A stretch of 30,176 bases of DNA from Priapulus caudatus (taxonomy: Eukaryota > Priapulida > Priapulimorpha > Priapulimorphida > Priapulidae): contig NW_014577102.1 in the NCBI RefSeq assembly GCF_000485595.1, positions 686,484 to 716,659 on the forward strand, written 5' to 3'. The notes under the pieces were generated by a model, which saw nothing but the letters and a program-made list of their open reading frames with translations, made no database searches and was not told where the DNA came from. The number at the start of each line of letters is the position of its first letter. Position 1 is the stretch's first letter. The position numbers and the translations under genes are program-made. Shown here piece after piece: positions 20,882 through 29,929 of the stretch.

Positions 20882-21090
20882 CTGTATACGCTGTATATTT
20901 CGCGGTGGTTTAATTTTCGCGAATTTCGTGAACTCGTCCCGACCACGAAAATAACAACACGCGAAAATAACAACACGCTGTTCGTCACTGATTCGGGAAT
21001 TCACTGACCGCGAAATTAACCGCTCGCGAAATTGTCCGTCAAGTCTGAATTCGCGAAAATATCTGTACGCGAAAAATATGGCGTATACAG
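20882..21090. mobile_element. 209-bp MITE with TA target duplication
   Basis: The left end CTGTATACGCTGTATATTTC and the right end, whose complement reads CTGTATACGCCATATTTTTC, are inverted copies; TA lies directly on both sides (20880-20881 and 21091-21092). The interior is built from TTCGCGAATTT and CGCGAAAAT words in both orientations. It has no coding capacity. The Tc1/mariner-type assignment rests on the TA target. Confidence 0.85.
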
Positions 21091-21360
21091 TATGTTCCCC
21101 CTTGCGTGATCTCCGTTAATTGTGTAATGCCGCAATAACTCCTCCGGGTGTTACCACCGGTCTAAGATTCGATCACTGGATTGTGACTTGCATTCGACTG
21201 AACCGCCGCGTGGTGTGTGGTGCGAACGAGGAAGACATAGAATCGACAACAGAGATGAATTACTTCATGCATCGGCCATCCAACCAATGCGTTTAATCAA
21301 AGAAGAAACATCAGACTAAATTCACTTACATAGCAGGGTAGAAATAAGGAGAAAAAAAGA

Positions 21361-21440
21361 GATGGTCCACAGGACCATCTAGTTTGAAATTTAGATGGTC
21401 CTCCCAAATTTCAGATGGTCCTCTTAAATTTCAAATTGTT
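21361..21440. repeat. short AGATGGTCCTCCCAAATTTC repeats
   Basis: AGATGGTCC occurs at about 21361, 21394 and 21414, with GGACCATCT in inverse at about 21373. AAATTTC words separate them. Origin unknown. Confidence 0.6.
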
Positions 21441-21564
21441 CTCTAAAAGTAATAATAAAAGTAATAAAAGTATAATGCGGCGTGCAAGCGTAAGAAAGAG
21501 ATTTTACATGGTGATAAAATGGTTTAATTATTCACCTACATTAGTGTTAGAGCTTTAAAATAAA

Positions 21565-21640
21565 AACCTCTCGCCAAACTGGGCGAGTGAGTCAATAAGT
21601 TAACTCGCCCAAACGAAGTCTGTACTCGCCCAAATTTTAA
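21565..21640. repeat. ACTCGCCCAAA short repeats
   Basis: TCTCGCCAAACTGGGCGAG forms a small hairpin (about 21569-21587); AACTCGCCCAAAC and TACTCGCCCAAAT follow at about 21602 and 21623. The dispersed AACAAGTGCCGC motif shared with 6101 begins directly after, at 21641. Confidence 0.55.
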
Positions 21641-21899
21641 AACAAGTGCCGCAGAGTGACAGCGCTCAACTGACCTGTACTGTAGCCAGGTATTCTTCTG
21701 ATAAACTCACTGGCAACCGAATCAAGTGCGCCCTCCTGCACCCGCGTTCGCGCTCAGAGCATATAAATAGGATACTACTAATACAGATCTAAAATCTATG
21801 ATAGGCTTTGCTATACCTACTGGTAGTACAGTAATAAAGATACAGCTGTGTAACTTTAATGACTTCGCTATAATAACATTTTATCATGAATATGCGTCG

Positions 21900-22009
21900 A
21901 GTGCGAGCGTAATGGTGGTGGTGGGAGGGGTGGAGGGGAGGGGGAGGGTGAGAGAGGGCTCTAATAGCAAAAGCAGTTCAGTTCTTTGTTAACAGTCAAC
22001 AAAACCATG
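21900..22009. other. purine-rich GGTGG/GAGGG stretch and flank
   Basis: GTGGTGGTGGGAGGGGTGG and GGGAGGGGGAGGG near 21912-21948 form a G-rich run with quadruplex potential. No gene is seen. Confidence 0.5.
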
Positions 22010-22535
22010 TTTAACCTTCCTCTTGAGGGTTAAAATGTTATCAGACACTTACTCTTCGCACGTCAGCGGAAAGTAGATTTCATGGTCCTTTCAATAAACT
22101 GATAAAAACGGTAGGTCAGTGCTGAAACAAAGAAGTTTTGCACTCGGTCCGTTAGACCATGTCCTCAGAAAATGTCTGATATCTGACCTTTTTCCCACTG
22201 CCCTTTGACCAATTTCGCGCTGGTGATGGGTTTCCTCCCCATCACACTATACATGGAATATTAAGAGAGTAGGTCAAGCCGTTAAGATTTGTGCCGCAAT
22301 TCCGTATTTCCTCCTATACCTTAAGTTAAGGGGGAAATATTCCCCCTCCATAGACACATCTTGACATTTGACCCTTGACCACCAAATTCGACATCCCGAG
22401 TCCTTTTCGCGATCCCCCCCGACGTCCCGAATATCAAGATTTGTGCCCAACTGTTGACGGACGCACGGACGGACGGACGGACAATCATGCGATTCTACAA
22501 GCTGCATGTGACTTCGTCAGCTGAGCTAACAAAAA
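22010..22535 (+). repeat. dispersed repeat family R, copy 2
   Basis: Second copy of the repeat at 11640-12300, same orientation. Shared words in order: GAGGGT, ACTCTTCGCACGTCAG, CATGTCCTCAGAAAATG, GTCAAGCCGTTAAGATTTGTG, CCTATACCTTAAGTTA, TTGTGCCCAACTGTTGACG, a GACGGACGGACGG run, then GCGATTCTACAAGCTGCAT. Confidence 0.8.
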
Positions 22536-22569
22536 TGCTTTTCAAACAATAGTAAAAAAATAGACTATG

Positions 22570-22640
22570 GGATGGGTTCGGGAAAGGGTCCCTGATTAGG
22601 CGGGGTCCGGGGCCCTCCCCCAGGTTTTATTTTGTAAAAT
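22570..22640. repeat. fragment of G/C-run element
   Basis: GGGGTCCGGGGCCCTCCCCC resembles the interior of the elements at 9656 and 23649, but no inverted ends are found. Confidence 0.5.
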
Positions 22641-22868
22641 TACACATCTTAGATGCAATTTCTTGCACTCTAAGGCAGCATTATTAAACAATCTTCATCA
22701 CAAAAATATCACTTTTGAGTTGAATATTTTAATCTTTGGGGAGACCATACTTAAATAAAAATTGGGGAAAATACTTATTTAAAAAAAGAGAAACATGAAC
22801 TTCAAATTGCTGAGGGTTGAACTGCTCAGTCTCTGCCAAGTTGTGCAAGTACAATGCTAAGGCAAAGT

Positions 22869-22900
22869 AATGTGGTTAATATAACTTATTAACCACATTC
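22869..22900. repeat. hairpin AATGTGGTTAAT
   Basis: AATGTGGTTAAT and ATTAACCACATT are perfect inverted copies around a short loop; a further ACCACATTAACCACA follows. Confidence 0.75.
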
Positions 22901-23040
22901 TGGAACCACATTAACCACAGATATCAGAAATATATCTATCTGCCAACTGAATTGACACAGGCCTCGACCCTTAATTATTTTCAGATCTGTACAAAATTTA
23001 CTTGCAATCTTTGAGCCGTTAAGGTCCGTGCATATCATAT

Positions 23041-23184
23041 TACCAGGAGTATATAATATAGAGATCTATATTATATAAATAGATAGATAGATAGATAGGT
23101 AGATAGATAGATATAATAATATATAGAGATAGATCTATATAATATATATATAGATATATATCGATATTATACACTCCTGATATA
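23041..23184. mobile_element. GATA-filled foldback element
   Basis: TACCAGGAGTATATAATA at the left and TATTATACACTCCTGATA at the right are imperfect inverted repeats of 18 bp. The middle is AGATAGATAGAT microsatellite and TATA runs. It may be a small MITE in which a GATA array expanded, or a palindromic microsatellite. Confidence 0.55.
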
Positions 23185-23648
23185 TATGGAATATACATAC
23201 TCCTGATACATACAATATATACATGGAAAATCGTAATGAAATTCACACAACGTATATTTTTGCGTGCCGGCACGCTCATTGTGTGTCATTTCCGATTGCA
23301 GCTTTTTCCTCAATTCCAGTACAAAATTTTGCTGTCGTCCTCTGATCCCAGCGGTGCCTACCCCCTATAATGAACATGCCCCACGCGACTTTTAAACAAT
23401 CCTGCACCCCCCACCCGTACATCAATCAATATGCCACTCCAGGCACGTATACACAGCCACGCTGGGCTGACTGTCGGTGACTTTTGATAATATCATAGAT
23501 ATACCATAGATATACACAACACATGGATCCCAGCTGACTTGTTAGTTCAACTGCCGATGTGGCGTTTGTAGGTGGCGTTACTGATAGTGGTACTCTCCAC
23601 TTCCGGCATATTTCATTATTTGTTTACGTTTTCAGTCATACTATTATA
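23185..23648. other. no recognisable gene
   Basis: I see no coding region or repeat family here, apart from short ATAGATATACCATAGATATAC reiterations near 23497-23515. Confidence 0.5.
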
Positions 23649-23830
23649 CAGGGGCGTGTACAGAGGGGGTCCAAGGGGTCCGGACCCCCCCTTGCTCGCG
23701 CAGAAAACGCATCTGAGGGGGTCTAAGTTCAAAATTTTTTCTGGGGGAGGGCCCCCCAGACCCCCTTTCGCGTGCTCCCAAGTATGGGCTACGGTTAGAC
23801 CTCCCCTATCCAAATCCTGTACACGCCCTG
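23649..23830. mobile_element. MITE, CAGGGGCGTGT family, TSD TTATA
   Basis: Starts CAGGGGCGTGTACAG and ends TGTACACGCCCTG. TTATA flanks both sides (23644-23648 and 23831-23835). The interior matches the nested copy at 9656-9847 in inverse orientation: TTGCTCGCGCAGAAAACGC here against its complement there, plus the GGGGGAGGGCCCCCC block. Confidence 0.88.
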
Positions 23831-24129
23831 TTATATTACTTTCTCTTAGTCATTGACGATGTTTGGTCAAAGCTGTGCCATAGTTGGTTGAGGTGCATGT
23901 TCAGGACGCAACAAGCTTAAGGGTTTAAGTTTCCATCTATTAGGAAATAATCCCGAGTGGAGACGAGCCCTATTACATGCGATAAACAGGATTGACAAGT
24001 CATTTAATCCTTATACAGCAACAATTTGTTCAGGTACGACCAGTGTATTTATTGGTTTATTCTTGGTAATTAATCCCTCATGAATTAATATAATCATCTC
24101 TTAAAGAATAATCATAATTATAATAATTA
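23831..24129. other. no recognisable gene
   Basis: AT-rich flank, with no gene or repeat recognised. Confidence 0.5.
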
Positions 24130-24283
24130 ATAGGTGCGGGCGGACATACCGGAACTTTGCGACATCTGGGATTTTCTTAACCTAGCAACCAGCTGTGCCG
24201 GTGAAAACAACAGCCTGTCTCCGTGAGCTTACACACGCAATACCCCATTTCTAAACCAAAAGCATATTAATTTCCTTCCATAT

Positions 24284-24510
24284 ATGCCGAAAACTTGTGT
24301 AGTAGTAGGTTGTCACAATCGTATATATTGCACAGATAAGAAAAGATGTTTTTTGGAGCTGCCAAAATGACATAAGAGTCCAGAGAGGCGTGATAAGTCA
24401 TAAGCGGCTGACTGTCACTTAAATGTAAATGGGTAAATGAGTAAATGTAAATGGTACGCACTGGAGTCCGTCAAAATTCTCCACTATTTGTTCTGATCAT
24501 TTCGTGACAG
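24284..24510 (+). pseudogene. THAP zinc-finger exon
   Basis: The ATG at 24284 opens MPKTCVVVGCHNR, the standard start of a THAP domain with the first two zinc ligands as C-x4-C. LELPK follows. After a short out-of-frame stretch (24370-24440, at least one stop) the frame resumes as NGTHWSPSKFSTICSDHFVTG, giving the conserved Trp, Pro and the C-x2-H pair. All four C2CH ligands are therefore present. The exon appears to end at 24510 in a good splice donor, GACAG then GTAACT. THAP domains bind DNA sequence-specifically and are the N-terminal domain of P-element transposases. Its position just inside an inverted terminal repeat supports a transposase, not a host THAP gene. Confidence 0.8.
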
Positions 24511-25890
24511 GTAACTATATTTTTAAATGCGATGTTGTGCGTGTCACTGTTGTGTGCAGCTGCGTTGCGATGTGTTTGTCACTGTGTGTTCGGTTTGGTG
24601 TGTACCGTGAGTGCGTCCATTGTGGTTTGTGCATGGATGCGTGTGCGTTTGCGTGTTTGAAAAAAAAGTGTGTCCACTGCGTGTGCGTGTGCGGTGTGGT
24701 CGAGTGGTGTCCTGTGTGTTTGGTGTCATTGTCGTTGTGTGTGAGATGTGCTGTGTGAATGTGTGAAGACTGTGTGTGTGTGCAAGAGTGTGTGTGTGTG
24801 TGTGTGTGACGGAGTGTGATCTGCGTAGTGTCGTGAGAGATGTGTCCCAGTGTGTGCGTGTGGGCGTAGTGAGTGTGTTCATGCCACTTAATGTAAATGG
24901 TACGCACTGGAGTCTTCACATATTAGTTTGATTCATTCGTGAAAGGTAACTACTATTTTATAACGTGCTTGCGCGCGCTGATGTTGGGTGTGGGCTTGTT
25001 GAAGTTGTTTGCGTGTTTGTGTGTCCTTGTTGTTGCGCGTGTGTGGTGGTAGTGCGAGTGTGTACTTGGTGTGCGTGTTTGTGTGTCACTTGTGTGGGGT
25101 GCAGTGTGCGAGATCATAGATGTTGCGGTCGAGTGTGTCACTGCGTGTGCGTGTGCGTGTGAGTGACGAAGGGATGTCCTGCGTGTGTGTGGCGTAGTGC
25201 GTTGAGGTGTGATCTTGTGTGTAGGTGTGGAATGATGTGTCATGTGCATGTTAAATGTAAATGGTACGCCAATCGGAGTTCTATATTTGTTTGATCATTC
25301 GTGACAGGTTAACTCTATTTTATAACGGCTGCGCCGCGCGATGCGTGTGGCGGTGTGCGTGCGTTGGCGTGTTTGTGCGGTGTGTGAGTGTGCGAGTTTG
25401 TGTGTCAGTGAATTGTGTGCTCGTGCGTGGTGAGTGTGTGTGAGTCGAGTGTGTCATGGTGGTGCGTAGTGCAGTAGCATGTTTGTGTTGTTCTTGTGAT
25501 GTGCGTTGTGCGTGCGTGTTTGTGTGTCACTGTGTGTGCGTGTGAACGGTGTTTGTATGTTTCGTGTTGAGTGAAATGTGGTGTTTGTGTGTGCGTAAGG
25601 AAATAGTGAGTGTGTATGTGTGATAGCGTGGTGTGTGAGATGTGTCATGTTAGTGCGGATGTGCGTGGCTGTGCGTGTTTGAGTCTTGTGTTGTGCTGTG
25701 TGAGAACTGTGTCACTGTGTGTGGTGTGGCGAATACCACGTCGTGCGTGTTGTGGTGTGCGTTTGTGACGGTTGTGAGTATGAGGTGGAGTTGGCGAGTA
25801 GTGTCACTGTGTGGTTGCGTGTGCGTTGCGAGTCTGTCATGTGTGTTGTGATGTGTGTTACTGTGTGTGTCGTGTGCGATGTGTCATAAT
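24442..25890 (+). repeat. three THAP-exon ends in a GT-rich tandem array
   Basis: The segment AATGTAAATGGTACGC through CGTGACAGGTAACT to TTTTATAACG occurs at 24442-24530, 24889-24965 and 25251-25327. Each is followed by 300-500 bp of irregular GTGTGC-rich DNA. The spacing is 447 and then 362 bp. The second and third copies have indels but keep the splice-donor-like GGTAAC or GGTTAAC. From about 25330 to 25890 the GT-rich DNA continues without a fourth recognisable copy. Confidence 0.85.
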
Positions 25891-26084
25891 TATAGCTACA
25901 GAAAGGCTATCTATATACTCGTAAGGCATATTAGAAGAAATTTCATGAAAAAAACGTTTTAAAACTTCCAAACCAAGTGACGTATAATTTGTATCGTTAT
26001 GCAGTAATCTATGGGCGCAAGTGACGCGATCGTGTTGTTTTCACCGGCGTTCTGCTGGTGGTCACGTGACTACTAATCTGTGAC

Positions 26085-26227
26085 GTAGCACCGCCCGCAC
26101 CTATACACACCGATATATATATATATGTCTAACCATCTTTGCATTTAGTTTTCCCACTTTCCCGATATTATTACAAGATGGTTAGACATATATATATATC
26201 GGTGTGTATAGGTGCGGGCGGTGCTAC
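26085..26227. repeat. 143-bp near-perfect palindrome
   Basis: Arms at 26085-26139 and 26175-26227 are inverted copies differing only by the length of a TA run. They contain GTAGCACCGCCCGCACC and GATGGTTAGACATATATA. The loop is about 35 bases. The outer part of each arm is the end of the THAP transposon (TAGGTGCGGGCGG). Confidence 0.92.
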
Positions 26228-26463
26228 TAATTAATTTTATAACTAAAATATGTTATTCGTGTGATATTTAAATTTAGAAAATAGTTTGATTGGGTCTCAC
26301 CAGACATATCGTATGGCACTTATGTTTTATGCACAAACGTGCATACACTAGCCAATAATTATTAAATTTTTTTTTTCAACATATACAGTAATCGGAATGA
26401 CACCAACATATACACCGAGGTGGAAGTGCTAGGTATCCGGTATACCTGCTCCACGCCTCCAGT

Positions 26464-26868
26464 CATCGGTCGAAGATTGGTCTTGTTCCATATCTAAACA
26501 AGCTGGAAAGCCTCTATCGGTGTCCTGAGATAAGTGACCCTGAGCTTCAAGATTATGCTGAGCTTCCAACCATCGGAAATACGTATTATCAACATATCAC
26601 AAACACATCACCCATGCAACATGAATCTACTATCCGCTCGACATCTTGTTCTCTGTTGCATGAATGCTCAGGACCTTGTCACGAGTGTAGAAAAATTTCT
26701 ACGCTTATAAAACGAAAACGTGACAGAAGCCAGGACAGCTCTGTACCAAGCATTAAGTTGCCTTTGCATCAAACGAGCAGGAAAAAAGTTGCCACCGCTG
26801 TTAGAATAGCGCGTAAAAAACGAACGATTTACATGTACAGATCAACAAATTTAGAGCAAGGCTAGATG
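26464..26868 (+). pseudogene. probable second exon of a THAP-type transposon
   Basis: An open frame from about 26464 to the stop at 26866 (Met at 26614) reads SKIGLVPYLNKLESLYRC, then STIRSTSCSLLHECSGPC and HECRKISTLIKRKRDR, and a basic stretch RKKVATAVRIARKKR. A C-x2-C pair followed by Arg/Lys-rich helices after a THAP domain resembles the linker of some invertebrate P-like transposases, but this is from general pattern memory, not an alignment. The transposase core is not visible downstream: a G-rich element interrupts at 26899. Confidence 0.45.
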
Positions 26869-26898
26869 AGGAATCTGTAGAAGTGACAAGCAGCGTTC

Positions 26899-27035
26899 AG
26901 GCCCGTAACCAGCGAGTTTTGCGGGGGGGGGGATCGAATTAGGTAACACCCGGAACTCGAGGGCGGAGCCTGTGCGCGGCGGGGGGTATGGGGGGCCCTC
27001 CCCCAGAAAATTTTGAAAAATGGACCCCTTTAGCG
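26899..27035 (+). mobile_element. partial G/C-run MITE (CAGGCCCGTAACCAG end)
   Basis: The left end CAGGCCCGTAACCAGC matches the element at 9590 with one change, followed by a G run and GGGGGGCCCTCCCCCAGAAA. No right terminus is found, so the copy is incomplete. Confidence 0.65.
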
Positions 27036-27412
27036 CCATTCTGACGTATTTTCTGCTGCGTTTGAATACATTTTCAAACCAGTTTTTTTGTAATGTTTAT
27101 GTATTACTGGAAACAAAGATGGTTTGGAACATACACATACGATGTGTAAACCGTAAACAGTAAAATGCCGACTATACATAACAATATGTAGCGTTTTCGC
27201 CGGCTCCAGTCATGTCTCCTTTTCCGGTCGTACCCTTCACACGGGCTTGGTAGGGCCCGTGCCTGCGTTGTGTTGTCCTAATCCCCCTTCGTCGTCTACA
27301 ACCGACGTCAGCTCGTAAATGAAAAGCTTGCCGAAGACGTGAAAAATTCCAGAAAGTAGGGCGAAGATAGAAGTGGAAAGTGAAGTAATATGACGGGTAC
27401 AAGCCCCCGGCT

Positions 27413-27999
27413 TGTTTATTACGGCGTTGACACTCAGACGGCTGCCAATTTCCAATTCACACCACAGAGCAGAACTACCAAGTGCTCCGATACATCGTAA
27501 CAATAAGCCGCGGCGCCCACCTGTTACTCACCCTCTCTCTCGTCTCCCCACGCGCGGCCGCGCGCTCATCTCTCTCTCTCTCTCCTCTCATCTCTCTCTT
27601 CTCTTCTCTCCTCTCTACTGTTTCACTCGCAATAATCGCTGTTTAACCAGCTTGGTTACACTCTTTTGTTCCGTACTCCGACCTGCTTAACGTCGACCCC
27701 CTCGATTCCCGACAGCAAACTGCGAAGCAACTCGCAACTCTAACTGCTCTCTTCTCGACAGAGTCACAGTCCGCTTATATTTGTTAACCATGATCACGTG
27801 ACGTCGTGGACTGGAACAATAATGTCTTCCAGATCGCAATTCCTTTCTCGAAGCTTCACCAATCGTTCCTCTGTTACATGCGTCATACCACACGTGATTC
27901 TTACCCGATTGACTACTACTGTCCCCCTCTCCGTTGACACCGGCCCCTATTCTTTCCTGCTTACTCTCTCACAACCGCCAGCTGTACCTACCGTTCACA
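27413..27999 (-). mobile_element. LTR-like block of a retrotransposon
   Basis: On the minus strand it starts TGTGAACGGTAGG (27999) directly after a polypurine-tract-like GGGCGGGGGAATAG (28000-28013). It then has ACGTCACGTGATC, a TATA-like AAATATAAGCGG (about 27773-27784), a CT/GA-rich part (27530-27615), and finishes CCGTAATAAACA with an AATAAA signal (27413-27424). The order promoter, purine tract and poly-A signal fits a 3' LTR of about 587 bp whose element body would lie above 28014. That region is now GC-rich satellite, so the body is missing. No flanking duplication is found. Confidence 0.45.
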
Positions 28000-28089
28000 C
28001 TATTCCCCCGCCCAAATATCTACCTCCCTTAAACTAAATGTATACTCATACTAGTTTGCTACACCTAAATAATCACTCGTGCTCAATAT

Positions 28090-28705
28090 TTACACACTCA
28101 GCCCGCCGCGCGTGTACTCAACCGCCGCACCCGTCCGCACGCTCTAGGCGCTGCGCGCCGGTGCAAATACACCGCGCGGGGCGGCCGCGCGCAGCGCTGG
28201 TGATGACACCGTCCGGCCACCGCATACTTACCGCTGCCGCCGGACCGCCGCGCGCGGGTACTGTCTCCACCCGCCGCGCCGCATACTACCGCGCTGTGGG
28301 CCGCGGCCGGCGGCGCTGCGGTATGTTCACTGCCGCGCCGCATCCTAACCGCTGTGCCGCGGCGCGCGCGCACGGTATATCTCAACGCCGCGCCGCAACT
28401 ACCGCTGTGCTGCCGCGGCGCCGCGCGCGTCGGGCGTATAGTATCACGCCGCTGCGTGCCGCCGCGCGCATCTGAACCGCCGGGTACCTCCTATCACCGG
28501 TGTTCGGCACGCCGCACCGCCAGGCCGCAGGCGGGAAGCGCCGAGCGTAAATATCACAAACCGCCGCGCCGCAATATCTACCTCGGCTGTGCCCAGGCCG
28601 CGCTGCAGCGGTATATCTGCACCGCCGCGGACCGCATACTACCGTCTGTGACCGCGGGCGCCGAGCGCCGCGCGGCGCAGGCGGTATAATCTCAAAAAAG
28701 CCGCC
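28090..28705. repeat. GC-rich minisatellite, about 59-bp units
   Basis: GCCGCGCCGCATACTACCGC-type units recur at about 28220, 28279, 28338, 28393, 28567 and 28625, with spacing of 55-60 bp in the clearest part. Each unit carries a GCGGTATA or GGTATATCTC word and a CCGCGGCGCGCG block. Arg/Ala/Pro-rich frames on both strands are by-products. Confidence 0.8.
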
Positions 28706-28713
28706 GCTATGGG

Positions 28714-29130
28714 TTAAAGGAGCGGATGTGTGAGGGGACTAGAAGCCAGCTTACGGAGGGAAGGAATAAAGTCTGAAGCCGTTAGCGCATAGTGTGGCAG
28801 ATAGAGACGGGCAAACGGAAGAGGGCATAGGAAGACGCAGGAAAGGAATGAAAGAGGTACAAACAACCCCGAAAAAAAAGGAAGGTTGCCGAAGTGAAAG
28901 AAAGACGGGACAGAGAATACTATGCGATGCCAAGAGACAGAGAGGCACCAGCTACGGGCGAAGGAGCAGAAGGAAAGGAGAGAAAGAAGCAAAAAAGAAA
29001 GAAATGAAGTAGACACATAGGCCACGGCGGCCCGGTAATACGAACTAACAAGAAAAGAAACGATCAAAAATAAGAGAGGAACACAAAGACAGGAGAGACA
29101 GAGAAAGGGGAGCGCCCGCAATAGCTAACA
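28714..29130. other. purine-rich stretch without a convincing gene
   Basis: The plus strand is strongly A/G-rich (GAAAGGAATGAAAGAGG, GGAAAGGAGAGAAAGAAGC). It gives a Lys/Arg/Glu-rich frame (28794-29012, 72 codons) and its Leu/Ser/Phe-rich mirror on the minus strand. I treat both as composition effects. Confidence 0.6.
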
Positions 29131-29309
29131 GTAGAGCCGGCGGCCAGGGAGTGAAAGGGCTGGGCACGCGCGGGGCGAGGCGGGCCGCGGCGCGTATGGA
29201 AGCAGAGAACCCGTCATAAACGGCAACCACGCCGAGCACCGTGGTAATCCGGTCGCAACTTGGCCGGACGTGTCTGCTATTTGTAATTAACACACGCTCG
29301 ATAATATTT

Positions 29310-29700
29310 TCCCGACACGTTGCAATTCGAGATTAACATAACACGTCCCTTAATTCTTTCGACACGGAAGAGATCGCACAGATTCCGAATCTAGCAACAC
29401 GTGTCCTATAATTCTTCGAACACGTGACGCGAAAGAATTTCGACGAAAATGTAGGAGCAGATACGTAGGCGCGGCAGAGGGGTCGTTAATTTCTTATCGA
29501 CACGTTGTAATTCGAGCATTGCAACGTGTCGACAAAGAAGTTAATGACGTGTGTAATTCGAAATTGCGACCGTGTTCGAACAGAAATTAAGGACGTGTTG
29601 TAATTCCGAATTGCCACCGCTGTCGAAACGAAGAGTTAAGGACGTGTTGTAATTCGAATTGCACAAGCGTGTCGAAAGAATAACGACGTGTTGTAAATTC
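29310..29700. repeat. about 46-bp tandem array (GACGTGTTGTAATTCG)
   Basis: The word ACGTGTTGTAATTCG, or close variants, occurs near 29318, 29503, 29546, 29592, 29641 and 29685. Regular spacing of 43-49 bp holds from 29503 on. Each unit also has a GTGTCGAA word, giving a CGACAC and GTGTCG dyad. Confidence 0.85.
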
Positions 29701-29743
29701 GACGCCGAAGGACCCGGCGTCTTGAAATGGAATTAGCCAACGG

Positions 29744-29872
29744 CTCGTTAAATCGACCGGAATAGGGGATTGTTCCTTCACATGAATGACAACGATGTCG
29801 TTAAATCCAGACCATAGGCGAATTCGTTCTTACATGAATTTCACACGTGTCGCTTAAAATCCGACCACTCCG
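29744..29872. repeat. about 53-bp tandem array
   Basis: TCGTTAAATC starts units at 29744, 29798 and (as TCGCTTAAAATC) 29850. Each continues to a TTC-TTACATGAAT-like word. Confidence 0.75.
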
Positions 29873-29929
29873 GTGTGAAGATACTCTGATAGTTCGGTGA
29901 ATCACGGGTAGCCGAAGGCGAGTCAATTA

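Larger units (their letters stand above)
24130..26103 (+). mobile_element. P-element-type (THAP) transposon with inverted ends
   Basis: The left end reads TAGGTGCGGGCGGACATACC (24130) and has GCCGGTGAAAACAACA 67 bases in. The complement of the right end (26033-26103) starts TAGGTGCGGGCGG and has the same GCCGGTGAAAACAACA 55 bases in. This gives terminal inverted repeats of the P-element kind, with indels. Inside is a THAP-domain exon (24284-24510) and a long GT-rich intron-like array. I find no 8-bp duplication at the two ends, and further coding sequence lies beyond the right end (26464-26868), so either the true 3' end is farther on or the palindrome at 26085-26227 rearranged it. Confidence 0.6.

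Noticed and set aside
24504-25648. Cys/Val-rich and Thr/His-rich frames in the GT-rich THAP array
   Set aside because: They are by-products of GTGTGC composition; only the short THAP-exon segments are coding-like.
28038-28689. Arg/Ala-rich frames of 95-145 codons
   Set aside because: They coincide with the 59-bp GC-rich tandem repeat and are open on both strands.
28090-28705. CRISPR-like array
   Set aside because: Repeats are contiguous and degenerate with no distinct spacers, and the DNA is eukaryotic.
28714-29121. A 135-codon minus-strand frame rich in Leu, Ser and Phe, resembling a multi-pass membrane protein
   Set aside because: It is the complement of a polypurine stretch; hydrophobicity follows from TTC/CTT codons and no family motif is visible.
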